A stretch of 64,000 bases of DNA. It comes from Dioscorea cayenensis subsp. rotundata (Eukaryota; Streptophyta; Magnoliopsida; Dioscoreales; Dioscoreaceae). The position numbers were made by a program, and so were the translations under genes. The number at the start of each line of letters is the position of its first letter. Positions within the stretch are counted from its first letter, which is position 1. The notes under the pieces were generated by a model. It was not told the DNA's origin. It ran no database searches and worked only from the letters and a program-made list of their open reading frames with translations. Positions 60,053 through 64,000 of this stretch are shown here, in pieces. The DNA lies in assembly GCF_009730915.1 (NCBI RefSeq), contig NC_052474.1:2949501-3013500 (forward strand), written 5' to 3'.

Positions 60053-62916
60053 ATGGTGGGGGGCCTACTCGTCTGGCTCATCGCCTTTTTCCTCCTCGTC
60101 GCCCTCCTTGTTGTCGTCGCCTACCAGGTATCTCTTCTGCTGCTCTTTCTCCTAGTTAAAAATATCCTAACTTGCTTTCAAAGATTGCATTTTTCTGTGA
60201 AAATGTTGGGAAGATAGAAAAACATTCTTCCTCGTTGTGTGAATATATGAGAGAAAGCCAGCAAATTGGGGTTTTTGAATTATCTTAGTTTTTCTTGTTT
60301 GATTGGGCTCTATGAACATAGAGGTAGACCTAATTTTGTTGATGATTTTTTTTTTTTTAGCTTAGTGACCTGAGTATCTCATTTTAAGGCTTCCACTGTG
60401 ATTTCGTGGTATTTTTGGGATATTAGATCTATTTTCCAAGGAAACGGTGGTGTAGGTTACCCAAAGGCAGTAGTATTTTCCTTAAAGCTCGAATTTGGCA
60501 AATTTTAAGTCTCCAGCATGCTTTGCTTTGTAAAAAGGCTGTGGATTGGTAAAAGCTCTTTCTTTGACTATGTCATGTTACAAGCCAATATGAGAATGAC
60601 TTGATTGTCATGGTTGCTCATGAGTTGCCTGAATCATGTAAATATGCTCATGAGTAGAAACAGGAATTGAATCCTTTTTGCATTTTTATTTATCTGATGT
60701 TATTGCATGAATTAAGAATTTTAGAAGGAAAAGGGTCCCAATTAGCTGCTGAAATTTGAACTAACTTGAGGATCACTGATACTTAAAGCCTGAAACTATT
60801 CATGATCAACAATGGAAATGGAATGAAATAGTATTTTATATGGCTGTGTCTTATGTTTTCCAATTAACAATACTGGTGTTTGTACCGGTTTCATTTCTGT
60901 TTATGATTTGAACAACACATGACGAGAGTCCCAGTTAGATGCACTTGTTAAGTAATTTAAGGATCAAATATGGGAGAATGGTTTATGAGGGACTCTTGAG
61001 GACTCACATTAAGAAAGCATACAACAATCATGGCTCTGTTAATGTAGCACATGATCTCAACTACATGGGCCATTGGTTTGAACCACTTGGTAATAATGGC
61101 AATTGGTTTTGGTGATGGTTCTATTCAGCATCTAACCTGTGCATCATGAACTCTGGTGGTGATTCTCTTCTTGTTCATACGAGAGTCATCTGTTTCTTGC
61201 TTTTTTTCCCTGTTTGTTGTATTTATTTGGCATGCAACATTCATGATTCCTTTTGTGTCTTGCGAATTGTTGAGTTCCTTTGCTGTCTTGTGGATTGCTG
61301 AGTGCCTAGTAAGCATACTAGTTGTGTGATCTAGATTTAACTGAAGTTTTATGTAATATTGCATATCTTGCTTAGGTTATGTATTTGTATTTTCATGCAT
61401 TGTGTAATTTTGACTCTGGAAGTACTTTGCAGCTCATGTGTTTGGCAGACCTTGAGTTTGACTATATCAATCCATACGATTCAGCCTCAAGGATAAACTA
61501 CGTGGTACTGCCAGAATTTGTTCTGCAAGGAGTCTTAAGCCTACTTTTTCCTCCTTTCTGGGCACTGGTTCATGTTTCTGTTTTCTACTCCGGTCCTTTA
61601 TTACAATGTGAAACTGTAAGTTCCCCCATATTCTTGCCTTGACATCCACATTTACGTTGTAATTTATAGTTTGTGACTGTAATACATCTCAAAGTATTTC
61701 TTGATGAGTCATACTTCATAGTGTTATAATTAGACCATTATGTATATTCTATTATAACAATTGGATAAATATTTCACACACTACAAGTCTTCACTGCAAT
61801 GAGGATATCCAGAGTTCTATGAGACTAACCAATATTTATTCCTTCTTTAATTTTGGCAATCGATACAAGTAATGTACCTTGTTAGCTTTGGAATGTGAAC
61901 TGGTTGGATGGTATAGACTAGATTTCTATTGATATTTTGTGCAAGATATTGCATTGCATTATAGCTGTAAGAACCATCAAAATTCAAGCATAGTGTGTTG
62001 TGTATTCTTCTTTGATACCCATTCATATCTAAGATTCATACTTGTTTTGAAACAGATGTCATATGTATTGCACAATTGATTAGAAGTTTCAATTGTTTGA
62101 TCATTTCCACTAGAATGCTATGGCCAAGAACTGACGGGTGTGTGTGTATCATTCTGTTTAATTCACTGCATATATGCATCATTGAGTACCTTTGGATCAT
62201 GTAAAATTTGTATTGCCTTTAAGATTTTACCAATTCTTCTTAAGACGTGGTTGTCACTGATATATAATACAACTGCTTTTATGCTCCTTGAACTAGCATA
62301 GGATTCATTGTCCTGAGAACTTCTTAAAAATGCAACAAAATGATTTGATTTTGGCTAAAAGAATAGTGACTTACGTAGGATTAGTGATGGATTTCATGAT
62401 CTTTAATTCTACTTATTTATTTAATTTTGTTGATAATGAACTAATCCACATAGAACTTGATAATTTACAAGAGTAGTGAAAACATAACTAGCGACTGCCT
62501 ATAGCTAAAATACAGAGTGATCAAACGTAGTGTTCTACATGAGGGTGACAAATTAGTCATTAAAAAATTTATTTTCTTGGCAACCTGCCAAACTATTTTT
62601 TTCTTCTCTCATCTTGTGGAGACTAACAAGCAGTACATGATGTGTCATTTTCAGGTACCAGAGCGGGCACCACCTCGTTGATGTAACAGAGATATTTAAT
62701 TTGCTCAACAGGGAAAAGAAACGGCGCCTCTTCAAGCTCATTTACTTCGTTTCTCTCCTCTTTCTATCCTTGTTTTGGTAAAACCTCAGCTCATTTTACT
62801 ACTAATACTGAAAAGGGTCACCTGTCATCATATATATATATATATATATAACTGCAAGTCATGTATTCTTTTCTTGTTACAGGATGATATGGAGCGTTAT
62901 GGAAGATGATGATTAA
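60053..62916 (+). CDS. CNIH: Cornichon family ER cargo receptor, with one-base frameshift
   Basis: Exons 60053-60127, 61433-61615, 62655-62777 and 62883-62916. Exon 1 is a membrane segment ([19 protein letters not shown]). Exon 2 starts [20 protein letters not shown] and LPEFVLQG, then continues one base out of frame with [20 protein letters not shown]. Exons 3-4 carry [24 protein letters not shown] and a last membrane segment ending [10 protein letters not shown]. Length is about 138 residues, as in other plant cornichons. These proteins select membrane cargo for COPII vesicles at the ER; the acidic C terminus is typical. The extra A near 61538 (GTCTTAAGCC) would bring a stop early in exon 3. 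All splice phases fit only the corrected frame, which favours a sequence error over long decay. Confidence 0.88.
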
Positions 62917-63463
62917 ATGGCAAATACCCAAATCATACTTGCAGTTGAGGAGTTTATAATGGGCACCAGAAAGAGCTCAGGCCTGCATGCTGATTTGATA
63001 GGTGTTTTTATCCTTCCAGGTTCCTTCTTCCAAATTAATGTAAGGTTACCACCCACCTGTTAAATTTGTGTTGATAACCAAGAAACTTTTTCCTGGTTTT
63101 GTCCTTCAAACAATACTGAAAGGATCCTTGCCTGTATCTTGTAACACAAACCATTTAATGCATGAACTAATTATTCTCTGCATGCAATCTGGTTTCCAAT
63201 AGTTCAGGGTATCTCAACGAAGAATAATTGATTAGGATATCAAAAACCGAAGACATTAGATTGTTCGACTCTAAAAGGGCTGATCTGGTTGATACAACCA
63301 ACACACTGCTAAGATTAAAACAAACAAAAAGAGGGTTTTGCATCATTTTAGTTTGAACCACATATGGCAACATTATTTTTAGTAGTCAACCCCAGAACAC
63401 TAGGATAATGCCACAAAACTAAAAATCATGCAGCTTCTGGTGAGATGAACTGCTACTGATCAT
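62917..63463. other. Convergent 3' ends of cornichon and enolase
   Basis: The two genes end facing each other about 550 bases apart. The stretch holds both 3' untranslated regions; no other gene was seen. Confidence 0.6.
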
Positions 63464-64000
63464 CTAGTATGGCTCAACAGGTGATCTGAACTTGGCTCCA
63501 GCATAAATGGCTGCAGCTCCCAGCTCCTCCTCAATCCTAAGGAGCTGTTCTCCGATCATAATTTAATAATTAGTTGATTGTTTATAGGTGATTTAAGCTG
63601 TTAGATTTCATTATAATGTGTTCCATGTAAAACCAAACGCTAGAATGATAACATTAGAAATCCGATTACTTGCCTGGTTGTACTTGGCAAGGCGTTCTGA
63701 ACGGCATGGGGCTCCAGTCTTGATCTGGCCCTGTATCAATACAAGAAGAAAAGAATAAATGTCTTTAATATAACTGTACTGGTAAAGCCTAATACCATGA
63801 AAACAAGTTAGTAAATCACATCTAGAGAGGAAACAGCATGATGTGTACTTATCAGTTCATGGCCTGAGAGCCTGATAATGACTTAAGTGCATAGGTTCAA
63901 GAATAAAAATAAGAAAATGGCATCTCCATAAAGTGTATGCCTGAGTATATCACTTATTTTTTTTTAGGTAGGATGTAATGCCGCCTGGATTGGCAGAAGC
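63464..64000 (-). CDS. ENO: Enolase, C-terminal part (cut by window edge)
   Basis: The last exon 63544-63464 encodes [20 protein letters not shown] and SPVEPY with stop, the enolase C terminus. The exon before it, 63730-63674, encodes [19 protein letters not shown], the conserved segment next to the active site. Both join in phase. The intron between them starts CAG followed by GCAAGT, a GC-AG intron. Upstream exons lie beyond the right edge, or at least none was found to 64000. Enolase converts 2-phosphoglycerate to phosphoenolpyruvate in glycolysis, in the cytosol or plastid; the part seen cannot tell which isoform. Confidence 0.93.

Overview
The window is nuclear DNA of a flowering plant. 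It is AT-rich between genes, its genes carry GT-AG introns, it holds a MIR168 locus, and its families are plant ones (SAWADEE-homeodomain, BAHD, NHL/LEA_2). High third-position GC in the NHL and hAT-like genes fits a monocot better than a eudicot, but the species cannot be fixed from the sequence. A 1,000-base N run at 35461-36460 marks a draft scaffold.

Layout. 1-4700: AT-rich intergenic DNA with a long foldback and a tRNA-type SINE. 4708-9745 (-): a nine-exon SAWADEE homeodomain (SHH) gene of the RNA-directed DNA methylation pathway. 11527-12132 (+): NHL/LEA_2 membrane protein. 12397-13684 (+): three-exon coiled-coil membrane protein. 14590-22716 (-): a decayed L1-type LINE split by a 1.5-kb non-autonomous hAT element with a perfect 8-bp target duplication. 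23990-24610 (+): MIR168 with an ACGTG-rich promoter. 25100-27400: small duplications and MITE/SINE copies. 28998-29791 (-) and 30396-31858 (-): a BAHD acyltransferase pseudogene and its intact two-exon relative. 32900-41200: unassigned transcribed-looking DNA, the gap and a candidate small two-exon ORF. 42771-44987 (+): an intact intronless hAT-like zinc-finger protein with an overlapping upstream ORF. 45000-56400: gene-poor, with a second hAT element at 51370-52374. 56633-58926 (+): At4g22758-like gene. 60053-62916 (+): cornichon cargo receptor. 63464-64000 (-): 3' end of enolase, cut by the window edge.

Two themes link these parts. First, small-RNA silencing genes (SHH for the Pol IV branch, miR168 for AGO1 homeostasis) lie among the kinds of transposon that silencing restrains; this is proximity, not shown to be functional. 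Second, three otherwise intact genes each carry one apparent single-base defect (cornichon, At4g22758-like, one SHH splice donor), which points to consensus errors in a draft assembly rather than three independent gene deaths.

The best leads are: a miR168 variant whose position 14 appears to improve pairing with the usual AGO1 site; two hAT elements that share an interior but have unrelated subterminal arrays; and a repeated ACGTG promoter module in front of MIR168.
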